IMG/VR virus record: IMGVR_UViG_3300033144_003744
Span: 1 to 64,000 of that record
DNA length: 64,000 nucleotides
Direction: 5' to 3' (one strand)
Origin: a virus
Within the stretch, counting starts at the first letter, position 1. Each line of letters begins with the position of its first letter. This document shows, piece after piece, positions 49,115-56,608 of this stretch. Under the pieces are notes generated by a model. The model was not told the origin of the DNA. It saw only the letters and a program-made list of their open reading frames with translations, and did no database searches. A program made the translations under genes and the position numbers.

Positions 49115-49424
49115 ACTATTAAAATTTTATCATAGATACCAAAATCAACGTAGGATTCATACTTGGGCTTCTTTTTGGATAGTTGTTAAAATGGCTTGGG
49201 CTCAATCTGGTAGAACAAGAGGTTATGATTCCAGTGTAGTTTGTTATAAAGATATTAACACGTATGATTGCTCACCAGTTTCTATAGGGATTGCTTTAAA
49301 TTCATGTAAGAAAAATGAGTATACAACAGTTATATTTTCCTGTAATCATGAATATGAATATTCTAATGGTATAAGAAAATGTTTGAACTGTGGTAAAGAG
49401 AATAGATATTATTTAAAAATTTAG
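49107..49424 (+). CDS. Hypothetical protein with C-terminal zinc site (105 aa)
   Basis: N-terminal basic/aromatic helix (FWIVVKMAWAQSGRTRGYD), then IFSCNHEYEYSNGIRKCLNC, a probable zinc ribbon. Function unknown. Confidence 0.5.
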   Translation: MNRLLKFYHRYQNQRRIHTWASFWIVVKMAWAQSGRTRGYDSSVVCYKDINTYDCSPVSIGIALNSCKKNEYTTVIFSCNHEYEYSNGIRKCLNCGKENRYYLKI

Positions 49425-49434
49425 AGGTGTGGGT

Positions 49435-49617
49435 ATGTTTAGATTTAATATAGATGATTTAAAAGAAGTGCAATTTGAGTTAAATGGACTGATTGAAAGG
49501 ATAGAACGTGTAAATAATAACAGTGAAATTATAGGTCAGAAAATGATAGATTCTGGTATTCCAGAAGAATATCTAATTAAAATAGTTGGAATTATAGCAC
49601 AGGAACTTTATGAATAA
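49435..49617 (+). CDS. Hypothetical helical protein (60 aa)
   Basis: MFRFNIDDLKEVQFELNGLI; start follows GAGGTGTGGGT. Function unknown. Confidence 0.45.
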   Translation: MFRFNIDDLKEVQFELNGLIERIERVNNNSEIIGQKMIDSGIPEEYLIKIVGIIAQELYE

Positions 49618-49744
49618 ATCTAATAGAGATAAATTAAAATCTTTAACAGATGAAGAATATAAATATCTTATGGATTCATTAGAAGAGAATGAAGAGTTGA
49701 TGGTTAGTTTATCTAATGTAACTTTGGTGCATAAAAATGTATAA
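49610..49744 (+). CDS. Small hypothetical protein (44 aa)
   Basis: MNKSNRDKLKSLTDEEYKYL, acidic helical. It overlaps its neighbours by 8 bases. Function unknown. Confidence 0.4.
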   Translation: MNKSNRDKLKSLTDEEYKYLMDSLEENEELMVSLSNVTLVHKNV

Positions 49745-49895
49745 AATAGAACTTTTAACAGAAGATAACCGTATGCTTATGAAGCATGAAAACTTTGTAA
49801 AGTTTGTAGAAGGTCAAAGATTACAAGTTTTTGATGAGAGAGGTGAAACGGTGTATGCTGTTTATAATGGAATCATAGTGGAGAGGATTGAATGA
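49737..49895 (+). CDS. Small hypothetical protein (52 aa)
   Basis: MYKIELLTEDNRMLMKHENF, then LQVFDERGETVYAVYNGIIV, a small beta protein. Function unknown. Confidence 0.45.
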   Translation: MYKIELLTEDNRMLMKHENFVKFVEGQRLQVFDERGETVYAVYNGIIVERIE

Positions 49896-49963
49896 TTACA
49901 CAAAGGATTATGAGTTTTATGTATGATATAACTCCATTTGTTATTATTTTTTCTGTAATGTAG
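49892..49963 (+). CDS. Tiny hydrophobic peptide (23 aa)
   Basis: MITQRIMSFMYDITPFVIIF ends in a short hydrophobic run. ATGA overlap with its neighbour. Weak evidence. Confidence 0.25.
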   Translation: MITQRIMSFMYDITPFVIIFSVM

Positions 49964-49971
49964 GTGAATAA

Positions 49972-50163
49972 ATGTTTAAAGTAGAAATGAATTCGATAAA
50001 AATGACAGTATGGATGGAAAAAGAGGAGTTTAAAAACTTTATGAATGATAATTTATTATCCGTTTTTACAGATGGTGAATTGATATTTACGATGTATAAT
50101 GGCTTTGTAATTGGATGTATAAGGCATGATAAAAAAATTACAAATATTAAATGTATTAACTGA
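49972..50163 (+). CDS. Hypothetical protein (63 aa)
   Basis: MFKVEMNSIKMTVWMEKEEF then LIFTMYNGFVIGCIRH, beta-rich. Preceded by TAGGTGAATAA. Function unknown. Confidence 0.45.
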   Translation: MFKVEMNSIKMTVWMEKEEFKNFMNDNLLSVFTDGELIFTMYNGFVIGCIRHDKKITNIKCIN

Positions 50164-50361
50164 AATAGGTTGGGGCTTATTTGTTATGTTTCCAGCAATG
50201 GTTATAATTATAAGTCCTTCTTTATAATTGGTGATAATATAATATCTTATCCAATAGCATTAATATATGTTGGGTTAATTGGAATTTCTATATATATTAC
50301 ACAAAATCTATGGTGTTTATTAGCATTATTTTTTGCACCAAGTGTAAGTATAGGTAATTAA
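50126..50361 (+). pseudogene. Membrane protein split by a frameshift
   Basis: From ATG 50126 the frame reads MIKKLQILNVLTEIGWGLFV with one TM segment and stops at 50225. The next frame continues with NIISYPIALIYVGLIGISIY and ends at 50361. Joined at about 50222 the two give a normal two-to-three TM protein. Sequencing error, true mutation or slippage near CCTTCTTTATAA are possible. Confidence 0.4.
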
Positions 50362-50362
50362 T

Positions 50363-50479
50363 ATGAAAGATAAAATAGAATGGAAAGGAATGATGATTCC
50401 AGATAAAGATTGTTTTAGGGAAGAAAAGAAATGTACACCAGATTGTCCTTCATATGATATGGGGTGGTTATATGATTGA
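50363..50479 (+). CDS. Tiny Cys-containing protein (38 aa)
   Basis: MKDKIEWKGMMIPDKDCFRE and KKCTPDCPSYDMGW. Overlaps the next gene by 8 bases. Function unknown. Confidence 0.4.
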   Translation: MKDKIEWKGMMIPDKDCFREEKKCTPDCPSYDMGWLYD

Positions 50480-51104
50480 ATTGTGGAAAACACAAGTCGG
50501 TTCTCATCTTTGGAAGATGAATCACGAAGGTAGTGATAATGATTATTTTGTTGTGCATATTGCTCCCTCTGAAGATATTTTAAATGGTAGTATTACTAGG
50601 TTGAGTTCCAAGGTTATGAAGATTAAAGGGGATGATTTTGTATCTCATGAAGTTGGAAGGGTTGTAGATGAGCTTATTAAAGGTAATATTAACTTTTTAA
50701 CTGGTATTATGTCTGATATTATTGTATATGATAGGTCTTGTTATCTGTATGAATTGAGGGATTTAGTTAAAGAGTATGGACAGACTAAAGCTTGTGTACA
50801 TAGTATTAAGGGTCTAGCGATGCATAATTATAAAAAATATGTTTTAGGCAATAAAAATGATCCAATGATTAGTAAAAGATGTGGAATTATTAATAGAAGT
50901 TTATTATTTGGTATTAATTTATTAAGTGGCGAAGGATTTAAGTTTAATCCAGTAATAAACCCAACACCGAAAAATACATGTTATCTATTTAAAGGATTTG
51001 AATATGCAGTTAAAAATAGTTCATTCCCAGAAAAAATAAATTCCGAACCATTTAGAGATTGGTTGTATAATCTTAGATTAGATGAACTTAATGAAAAGAT
51101 ATAA
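50472..51104 (+). CDS. RlaP-like nucleotidyltransferase
   Basis: 210 residues. QVGSHLWKMNHEGSDNDYFV matches the GS...GSDxD active-site pattern of the pol-beta superfamily as seen in the RlaP group of RNA-repair-linked nucleotidyltransferases. ACVHSIKGLAMHNYKKYVLG and SKRCGIINRSLLFGINLL follow, as in that family. It probably adds nucleotides to RNA ends, in line with the RNA ligase and the CCA enzyme here. The start at 50472 lies inside the preceding gene's end. Confidence 0.68.
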   Translation: MIELWKTQVGSHLWKMNHEGSDNDYFVVHIAPSEDILNGSITRLSSKVMKIKGDDFVSHEVGRVVDELIKGNINFLTGIMSDIIVYDRSCYLYELRDLVKEYGQTKACVHSIKGLAMHNYKKYVLGNKNDPMISKRCGIINRSLLFGINLLSGEGFKFNPVINPTPKNTCYLFKGFEYAVKNSSFPEKINSEPFRDWLYNLRLDELNEKI

Positions 51105-51114
51105 GTGTACATTA

Positions 51115-51134
51115 ATTAGTTTATATAAACTAAT
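51115..51134. promoter_or_regulatory. Palindromic promoter element
   Basis: ATTAGTTTATATAAACTAAT is a perfect 20-bp palindrome with a TATA box in the centre. It lies about 45 bp before the ATG at 51169. Both promoter and regulator-binding functions are possible. Confidence 0.55.
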
Positions 51135-51168
51135 ATAACAAAAATATACAAATAAGTTGGTTATATAA

Positions 51169-51507
51169 ATGAATTTTATTACTAAAATAGAACTCAAATC
51201 AAATCATGATAACACCATCTATTCTAAAGAAGCAATAGATAGTATTTTTGAACAGGCAAAAACCACTATAGTTAATATTGGTACATCTAATATTACTATA
51301 GGTAAAATAGAAAGTACCGATATTAATAATTATACAATGTCATTAAATATGAATATAAATCCAGATATTTTAAATATAGAATATGATATTCAACCCGGTG
51401 GATATATAATAAAATGTCACAAAGAAGGGGATATAACAATAATTGATGAAATAGATTTACAATATATGTCTTTAATGCCAATAGAAAGTAAAGGAGAAAT
51501 AAAATGA
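51169..51507 (+). CDS. Hypothetical protein (112 aa)
   Basis: MNFITKIELKSNHDNTIYSK then beta-rich (YTMSLNMNINPDILNIEYDI). First gene of the operon driven by the palindromic promoter. Function unknown. Confidence 0.5.
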   Translation: MNFITKIELKSNHDNTIYSKEAIDSIFEQAKTTIVNIGTSNITIGKIESTDINNYTMSLNMNINPDILNIEYDIQPGGYIIKCHKEGDITIIDEIDLQYMSLMPIESKGEIK

Positions 51508-51668
51508 TATACTTTATAACTGGAGAAATACTACCAAATAAGCTGACAAACTACACTGATGGATTACCTGATGGAATGTATAGTATACTCGACCCAATAC
51601 ATAATCCAATAGAAAGTCCCATTGAGAGTCCTGTAGAGAGCCCTATATCTAATGGAGGAGTTATATAA
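51504..51668 (+). CDS. Small protein with PIESP repeats (54 aa)
   Basis: MIYFITGEILPNKLTNYTDG, then NPIESPIESPVESPIS, three to four copies of a PIES unit made by near-identical DNA repeats. It may be a flexible linker. Function unknown. Confidence 0.45.
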   Translation: MIYFITGEILPNKLTNYTDGLPDGMYSILDPIHNPIESPIESPVESPISNGGVI

Positions 51669-52055
51669 ATGGATATAACTGATGAATATATAAAAATGTG
51701 TAGACAGTTACCTGAAGAAATGTATAGTGATATTATTGATGGTGATTTTTATTATTGGAAATTATCATCTGAAAAACATGGTAGAATCTGCATATCATAT
51801 ACACAGGATTATGAAGATTACACCGTACATCATCCAGAACAGTGGGATTTTTTAAATGGTCGTGAAATTATTAAATTATATCGTCAAGATCAATTACAAG
51901 ATATGATTAAAATGGATTTATCATGTATGTGTTGGGAATTTAATAATTCTATAAATACTGAACGATTTCATTCATATGAACAATTATGGCTTGTATTTAT
52001 AATGCAAAAAATATATAAAAAACGATGGAATGGTTCTGAATGGATAATGAGGTAA
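51669..52055 (+). CDS. Hypothetical protein (128 aa)
   Basis: MDITDEYIKMCRQLPEEMYS, aromatic-rich middle (FYYWKLSSEKHGRICISY). This layout is frequent among phage proteins of unknown role. The start is directly at the previous stop. Confidence 0.5.
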   Translation: MDITDEYIKMCRQLPEEMYSDIIDGDFYYWKLSSEKHGRICISYTQDYEDYTVHHPEQWDFLNGREIIKLYRQDQLQDMIKMDLSCMCWEFNNSINTERFHSYEQLWLVFIMQKIYKKRWNGSEWIMR

Positions 52056-52060
52056 TATAA

Positions 52061-52447
52061 ATGAGAAAAATAATAACAAAAGAAATTGAAGTAATCACAT
52101 GTGACATTTGTAATAAAGAGTCAGACATCATTACAAAATGTAGAGTATGTGGAAAGGATATTTGTAATATGCATAGAATAGGAGATCAGTGTATAGAATG
52201 TTGGAAAGATAATTGTTCCTATGCCATTATTAAGTCTACCTTAACAGAAGAGTACGGTTATGATTCAAGGCCATTTACAACTATAAAAATAGAACATGAA
52301 AATAAATCAAAATGGAATGATTTAATATCTAGGTTTGTAGGAAAGAGAATAAAAATTACTATTGAAGAATGTCCTAAACATGAAGCAATAGACGGTGACA
52401 ATACAAAGGAATGGTTAAAGAAATGTGCATCCCTTGGGATAAAATAA
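52061..52447 (+). CDS. Zinc-binding hypothetical protein (128 aa)
   Basis: A cross-brace-like metal motif: CDICNKESDIITKCRVCGKD then CNMHRIGDQCIECW, eight metal ligands in total, similar to B-box/HIT type zinc domains. The C-terminal half is beta-rich. Function unknown. Confidence 0.55.
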   Translation: MRKIITKEIEVITCDICNKESDIITKCRVCGKDICNMHRIGDQCIECWKDNCSYAIIKSTLTEEYGYDSRPFTTIKIEHENKSKWNDLISRFVGKRIKITIEECPKHEAIDGDNTKEWLKKCASLGIK

Positions 52448-52448
52448 A

Positions 52449-52655
52449 ATGAAACTACAAGACTTAATGAAACTCCATCCAGACGGACATGATTTTAGAA
52501 TTTGTTCAAGAGAAACAAAAAGATATGGTGGTATTACATATTTTAAATCAATATGGGTTGAATGGATAGAAGCAGGAAAACCAGAATGGAGAGAAATAAG
52601 TGAGTTGAATATATCTTATTTGGATAATGAATATAGTTTTGAATTATTTGATTAG
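52449..52655 (+). CDS. Hypothetical protein (68 aa)
   Basis: MKLQDLMKLHPDGHDFRICS; beta-rich small protein. Function unknown. Confidence 0.5.
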   Translation: MKLQDLMKLHPDGHDFRICSRETKRYGGITYFKSIWVEWIEAGKPEWREISELNISYLDNEYSFELFD

Positions 52656-52691
52656 GGATAAACTTAAATATTAATGGGTTGTAATATAAGT

Positions 52692-53072
52692 ATGAAGGAA
52701 ATAAAATATCAAGCATGGGATAAAGTTACAAAAACAATGTGGGGTAATATAGACTCATTAGTTTTTGAGGATGGAAATTTAATTGAAGTTATTTTTTATA
52801 ATAAAGGAGAAGATACTGAATGGGAACCGATTAATAATGTCTGTTTAAGATCATATATGAATAGAAAAGATAAGGACAATAGAGAAATATATGAAAATGA
52901 TATAATTGAATGTGATTATGACGAAATGTTTGATCCACGTAGAATAAATTATCCGAAAAATAAAAGATATAGATTTGTTGTAGATTGTCCCGATGATTTA
53001 AATAATCTTAAGGATATTGAAATAGTTGGTAATATTTTTCAAAGCCCATTAAGTTTAATAAACGAGGTATAA
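52692..53072 (+). CDS. YopX-domain phage protein
   Basis: 126 residues. MKEIKYQAWDKVTKTMWGNI matches the YopX opening (xxIKFRAWDxxxKxM), and DKDNREIYENDIIECD and EIVGNIFQSPLSL match its later blocks. YopX proteins are common in phages but have no established function. Confidence 0.75.
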   Translation: MKEIKYQAWDKVTKTMWGNIDSLVFEDGNLIEVIFYNKGEDTEWEPINNVCLRSYMNRKDKDNREIYENDIIECDYDEMFDPRRINYPKNKRYRFVVDCPDDLNNLKDIEIVGNIFQSPLSLINEV

Positions 53073-53074
53073 TT

Positions 53075-54316
53075 ATGAATTTATTAAAAAAATTACCAGA
53101 CTCATATATAGTAGGTGGAGCAGTAAGAGATACTATCATGGGTAGAAATCCAAAAGATATTGATATAGTAACTTCAATGCTTCCAGAGGATGTATTAAAG
53201 AATTTTGACTCTCATCCATTGGGTCAGAAATTTGGTACAGTTGTAGTAAGAGACGATATCGGTGAAGTAGAAGTCACTACAATGCGTAAAGATTTGACAG
53301 GTGGTAGACATCCAGTAGTTGAGTTTACTGATAAAATTAGAGAAGATTTATCCAGAAGAGATTTTAGAATGAATGCAATGGCTATGAATGAATATGGTAG
53401 AATTATTGATCCATTTAAGGGTCAGCAGGATATTATAAACAAACGTATTTCTAGTGTTGAAGATCCTTTAATCACTGTACACCCAATACACGGGGATCCA
53501 CTGAGAGTACTTAGAGCAATTAGATTTTCTATTATTTTAGATTTTGATATTGAACAAGAATTACAAGTAGCAATAATGGATTCCGATCTTTCTACTTTAT
53601 CTGGAGAAAGAATATACTCTGAACTCAAGCAGATGTTTAGTGAGCCTGAGGAAGCCATGAGAGCTTTATATTTCTACAATGTATTGTCCAAGGTACTACC
53701 GGAGGTAGATGATTTATCATGGTGTGTACAGAGTGTTCAGTGGCACCCTGAGGGAGATGCATTAGAGCACACCATTCTTGTAATGGAAAGAGTAAAGGAA
53801 CATGGTCCATTAGCTGTAATGGCCGCTATGTTACATGATATAGGTAAACCTGTAACCAGGGAAGGAATGACCTATCATGGCCATGCAAAAGCTGGAGTAG
53901 AAATTGCAGAATCTATTATGAGAAGATTGGGTAGACCTAAAATTGAAGTTGAAGCTGTTAAATTTGTAGTAGAAAATCATATGAAAATTAAAGAAATAGA
54001 AAATATGAAAGTATCTAAATGTAGAAAATTATATGATAGTCCACATTTTGATTTGCTTATGTTGATTGCCAGGGCTGATAATGCAGATAAACATAATGAT
54101 TCTATGTTTGAATTTATTGAACAAGATAATTTAGTTAAAGAAATTAATATTGAACCTTTGCTTGATGGATATGATCTAATAGATTTAGGTCTAAATGGTT
54201 CTGATATTGGTAATGTTCAAAAAATATTAAAAGAATTACAATTAGAAAAAATTATTAGAACTAAAACTGAAGCTATTAGTTATGTAAATATATTTAAATA
54301 TTTAGGTGGTGAATAA
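53075..54316 (+). CDS. cca: CCA tRNA nucleotidyltransferase with HD domain (class II, bacterial type)
   Basis: 413 residues. IVGGAVRDTIMGRNPKDIDI is the class II active site (GGxVRD, DxD), followed by LSRRDFRMNAMA and RVLRAIRF. An HD phosphohydrolase domain (LEHTILV, AAMLHDIGKP, YHGHAKAG) follows. The enzyme adds or repairs the CCA end of tRNA; the HD part may remove cyclic or terminal phosphates. Archaeal hosts use class I enzymes, so this class II gene seems of bacterial origin. Confidence 0.92.
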   Translation: MNLLKKLPDSYIVGGAVRDTIMGRNPKDIDIVTSMLPEDVLKNFDSHPLGQKFGTVVVRDDIGEVEVTTMRKDLTGGRHPVVEFTDKIREDLSRRDFRMNAMAMNEYGRIIDPFKGQQDIINKRISSVEDPLITVHPIHGDPLRVLRAIRFSIILDFDIEQELQVAIMDSDLSTLSGERIYSELKQMFSEPEEAMRALYFYNVLSKVLPEVDDLSWCVQSVQWHPEGDALEHTILVMERVKEHGPLAVMAAMLHDIGKPVTREGMTYHGHAKAGVEIAESIMRRLGRPKIEVEAVKFVVENHMKIKEIENMKVSKCRKLYDSPHFDLLMLIARADNADKHNDSMFEFIEQDNLVKEINIEPLLDGYDLIDLGLNGSDIGNVQKILKELQLEKIIRTKTEAISYVNIFKYLGGE

Positions 54317-54442
54317 ATGGAATGTCCTTGTTGTGGAGAAACGTTAATGTGTCCGTTTTGTGATATATCATTATGTGATGATGGTGAATGTCCAGAATGT
54401 GATTATGCTAATGATACATGGAAATACAGAAATGCTGATTAA
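54317..54442 (+). CDS. Small zinc-ribbon protein (41 aa)
   Basis: MECPCCGETLMCPFCDISLC and ECPECDYAND: eight Cys and two ribbon-like knuckles. Function unknown. Confidence 0.5.
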   Translation: MECPCCGETLMCPFCDISLCDDGECPECDYANDTWKYRNAD

Positions 54443-54469
54443 GTAACTCATTCTCTTTTTTAGGAAACG

Positions 54470-54495
54470 CTTATATACTTAACCTAACAATATAT
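54470..54495 (+). promoter_or_regulatory. Promoter of the packaging/head genes
   Basis: CTTATATACTTAA plus AACAATATAT, the same extended element as 39733-39758. It should start transcription at about 54500, giving an 80-base leader before terS. Confidence 0.65.
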
Positions 54496-54528
54496 ATTAC
54501 TTAGAGGATAAATAAAACTTTATCTCAC

Positions 54529-54550
54529 CTAAATAGCGATTGCTATTTAG
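54529..54550 (+). promoter_or_regulatory. Hairpin in the terS leader
   Basis: CTAAATAGC-GATT-GCTATTTAG is a perfect 9-bp stem with a 4-nt loop, 30 bases before the terS start. It could be an operator, an RNA-binding site or a transcript stabiliser. Confidence 0.5.
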
Positions 54551-54580
54551 TTACTATTTTATAATAATTAGAGTGATACT

Positions 54581-55093
54581 ATGGCTAAAAAATTAAACTT
54601 AGAAATATGTAATTGTATTATACAAGAATCAGAAAATAGAGAATTGTATGAAATTGCTTATTTACTTGGTAAAATGACAATTGATGATGTATTACAAGCT
54701 TTAGTAGAAGAAGGAATAAATACACATAGTATAATAATAAAACAGCATATGGCTCGTCATATTTCATTAGATACTCAAGAAAAAATTGTAGATTATCTTC
54801 CAAGTGTCGCAAGTACTTGTTCCCAAATGCTTTCACGTGTAAAAGCAAGGGCTATTATCTTTCTTGATAAACCAACACTTGAAAAAGATGAAATTCGACT
54901 TTTAGGAACACTAATTGCTGAATCGGGGAAATTTGTTGATAAATTAGGCGTTTTGAATGGTGACCCAACAACTATATCTCCAATAAATATGCATGTTCCC
55001 TCTTCATTTGAAGAAGCAGCAATGGCTATCCTACCCGGACATCCCGATGTCTGGAAAGAAATACGAGACAAAATGCAAGAATTAGAAAAATAA
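54581..55093 (+). CDS. terS: Candidate terminase small subunit
   Basis: 170 residues, all helical. IAYLLGKMTIDDVLQALVEE and IIIKQHMARHISLDTQEKIV look like an N-terminal helix-turn-helix and an oligomerisation region; the C-terminus (WKEIRDKMQELEK) is helical. The call depends on size, an HTH-like start, the strong promoter ahead of it and its place before terL. Confidence 0.5.
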   Translation: MAKKLNLEICNCIIQESENRELYEIAYLLGKMTIDDVLQALVEEGINTHSIIIKQHMARHISLDTQEKIVDYLPSVASTCSQMLSRVKARAIIFLDKPTLEKDEIRLLGTLIAESGKFVDKLGVLNGDPTTISPINMHVPSSFEEAAMAILPGHPDVWKEIRDKMQELEK

Positions 55094-55110
55094 TAAAAAA
55101 TTATCATTAG

Positions 55111-55139
55111 ATATTAAGGGGTCTCTACCCCTTTAATAT
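55111..55139 (+). terminator. Hairpin after terS
   Basis: ATATTAAGGGG-tctcta-CCCCTTTAATAT, an almost perfect 11-bp stem. It lies directly after the terS stop and before the nuclease gene's AGAGGTGATAAT site. It could end the terS message or stabilise its 3' end. Confidence 0.5.
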
Positions 55140-55156
55140 TTAGTAGAGGTGATAAT

Positions 55157-55852
55157 ATGATTGATGAAAACATTACGTTTAAAAAATTTGGTTATTATTC
55201 TACAGATTTAACAAGATATTCTCATAGAAAGGTATGGAGAATATGCGAGGGCTGTAAATCTGGGAAGTGGATTTCATTTAATAATTTTAAAAATATATGT
55301 TCGGATTGTTCAAGAAAATTACATACAATTTCCAAAGAAAATAGAAAAAAATTAATTGAAGCAAGAACTCATAAACCACTTTCAAATGAACATAAATTAA
55401 AGATAAGTGAAGGTAATAAAGGTAAACATCCTTCAAAAGAAACTATTAAACAACAGAGTTTGTCTAAATTAGGTTCAAAAAATCCAATGTTTGGGAAATG
55501 TGGTAATAAAAATCTAATGTTTGGAAGAATTGGTGAAAATCATCCCACATGGAAAGGTGGGATACAGAAAGCTAGAAGGAAAGTTAAAGCAAAAAGAAAG
55601 GAATATCTTGATCCGAATCCAATCGAATTAAATAAAGGTTTCAAGGATTCTCACGGCCACCATATAAATTCTAAATATATAATTAACATTCCCTCTGAAT
55701 TACATAGATCTATATCTCATCGTCAAACAGATGGTAGGGGTATGAATAAAATTAATAAAGTTGTATTCAAATATTTATATTATAATAAAGAAAATATAAT
55801 ATTAGATGAAGAGGCTATTTATTTTATAAATCTTGAATGTTATAATAAATAA
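55157..55852 (+). CDS. Putative homing nuclease: Cys domain + NUMOD3 + HH/LHxSxxH domain
   Basis: 231 residues. The N-terminus FKKFGYYSTDLTRYSHRKVW with CEGCKSG and CSDCSRK is like the first domain of 22502 and 56609. Repeats follow (SNEHKLKISEGNKGK, NPMFGKCGNKNLMFGRIGEN). The C-terminal domain is SHGHHINSKYIINIPSELHR and MNKINKVVFKYL. It lies between terS and terL, so it probably targets packaging genes. Confidence 0.65.
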   Translation: MIDENITFKKFGYYSTDLTRYSHRKVWRICEGCKSGKWISFNNFKNICSDCSRKLHTISKENRKKLIEARTHKPLSNEHKLKISEGNKGKHPSKETIKQQSLSKLGSKNPMFGKCGNKNLMFGRIGENHPTWKGGIQKARRKVKAKRKEYLDPNPIELNKGFKDSHGHHINSKYIINIPSELHRSISHRQTDGRGMNKINKVVFKYLYYNKENIILDEEAIYFINLECYNK

Positions 55853-55928
55853 CCATATATACCAATAACACATAATATGAATGGTGATTTAAAATGAATG
55901 GTGAAGAAGGAACAGCATAAAACATATA

Positions 55929-55936
55929 TTTATATA
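55929..55936 (+). promoter_or_regulatory. TATA box before 55968
   Basis: TTTATATA about 32 bp ahead of the ATG; a GTGAT ribosome site follows. Probably an internal promoter after the inserted nuclease gene. Confidence 0.45.
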
Positions 55937-55967
55937 GTATTGGCACATAATAGACATTAGTGATTAT

Positions 55968-56405
55968 ATGAGAATATTAAACTACGAAGTAAAGTTCAGT
56001 GTTGAAAAAAGACATTCGTTCTGGGATCTTTTTAGTAGCCCTGATCTTGGTTATATTTTACCTGATTGTGAACCAATTATTGGTAAAGAAATAAAACCAT
56101 GGAAATTAGAAATAAGTCCAGAAAAACGCCTACATGCAATGCATTCTGATGTTTTAGTTTATGCTTTCAGAGATATAGTACACCAAATGCTAATGTATCC
56201 TAATGAAGCGGGATCAATATTTCTTGGTATTGTAGCTTTCACCGAAGCATTCAAAAATAACATGATAACAAAAGGTGCAAATATAGAATCAATTGTAGAA
56301 TATGATGAAGCTGTAGATGCACATATTGAAATAACTTTAAATAATATAAAAAGAAACAATCCAGAGATATATGAAAGTGTACTGGAATGTTTAGAAGATG
56401 ATTAA
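55968..56405 (+). CDS. Hypothetical protein in packaging region (145 aa)
   Basis: MRILNYEVKFSVEKRHSFWD, then helical with SIFLGIVAFTEAFKNNMI and an acidic C-terminus (ESVLECLEDD). Not recognised. It may be a virion or packaging accessory. Confidence 0.5.
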   Translation: MRILNYEVKFSVEKRHSFWDLFSSPDLGYILPDCEPIIGKEIKPWKLEISPEKRLHAMHSDVLVYAFRDIVHQMLMYPNEAGSIFLGIVAFTEAFKNNMITKGANIESIVEYDEAVDAHIEITLNNIKRNNPEIYESVLECLEDD

Positions 56406-56534
56406 ATGATAATAGAAATCGAGTGCAATGATTCACACTCCAAAGATATAGCCATTTTGAACGAAGATGGCTCATATTTTTTAAAAGAAAAATTTTTAGT
56501 TTATAATTTTAATGCAGGCGACTATCGTAGATAA
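56406..56534 (+). CDS. Small hypothetical protein (42 aa)
   Basis: MIIEIECNDSHSKDIAILNE, beta-rich. It begins at the base after the previous stop. Function unknown. Confidence 0.4.
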   Translation: MIIEIECNDSHSKDIAILNEDGSYFLKEKFLVYNFNAGDYRR

Positions 56535-56540
56535 GTCGTG

Positions 56541-56582
56541 TTTTTTTATTCACCAAGTTGGGATGAGATTTGATCCTCATCC
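56541..56582 (+). terminator. T-run and hairpin before the second nuclease gene
   Basis: A run of seven T (56541-56547), followed by GGATGAG-atttgatc-CTCATCC (56561-56582) and a T-rich tail. Poly-T tracts end archaeal transcription. Confidence 0.45.
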
Positions 56583-56608
56583 TTTCTTGTGATCAAAGGT
56601 GATAAAAT

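Noticed and set aside
54793-55107. Minus-strand open frame opposite the terS candidate
   Set aside because: No ribosome site or family, and it opposes a gene with a good promoter and start.
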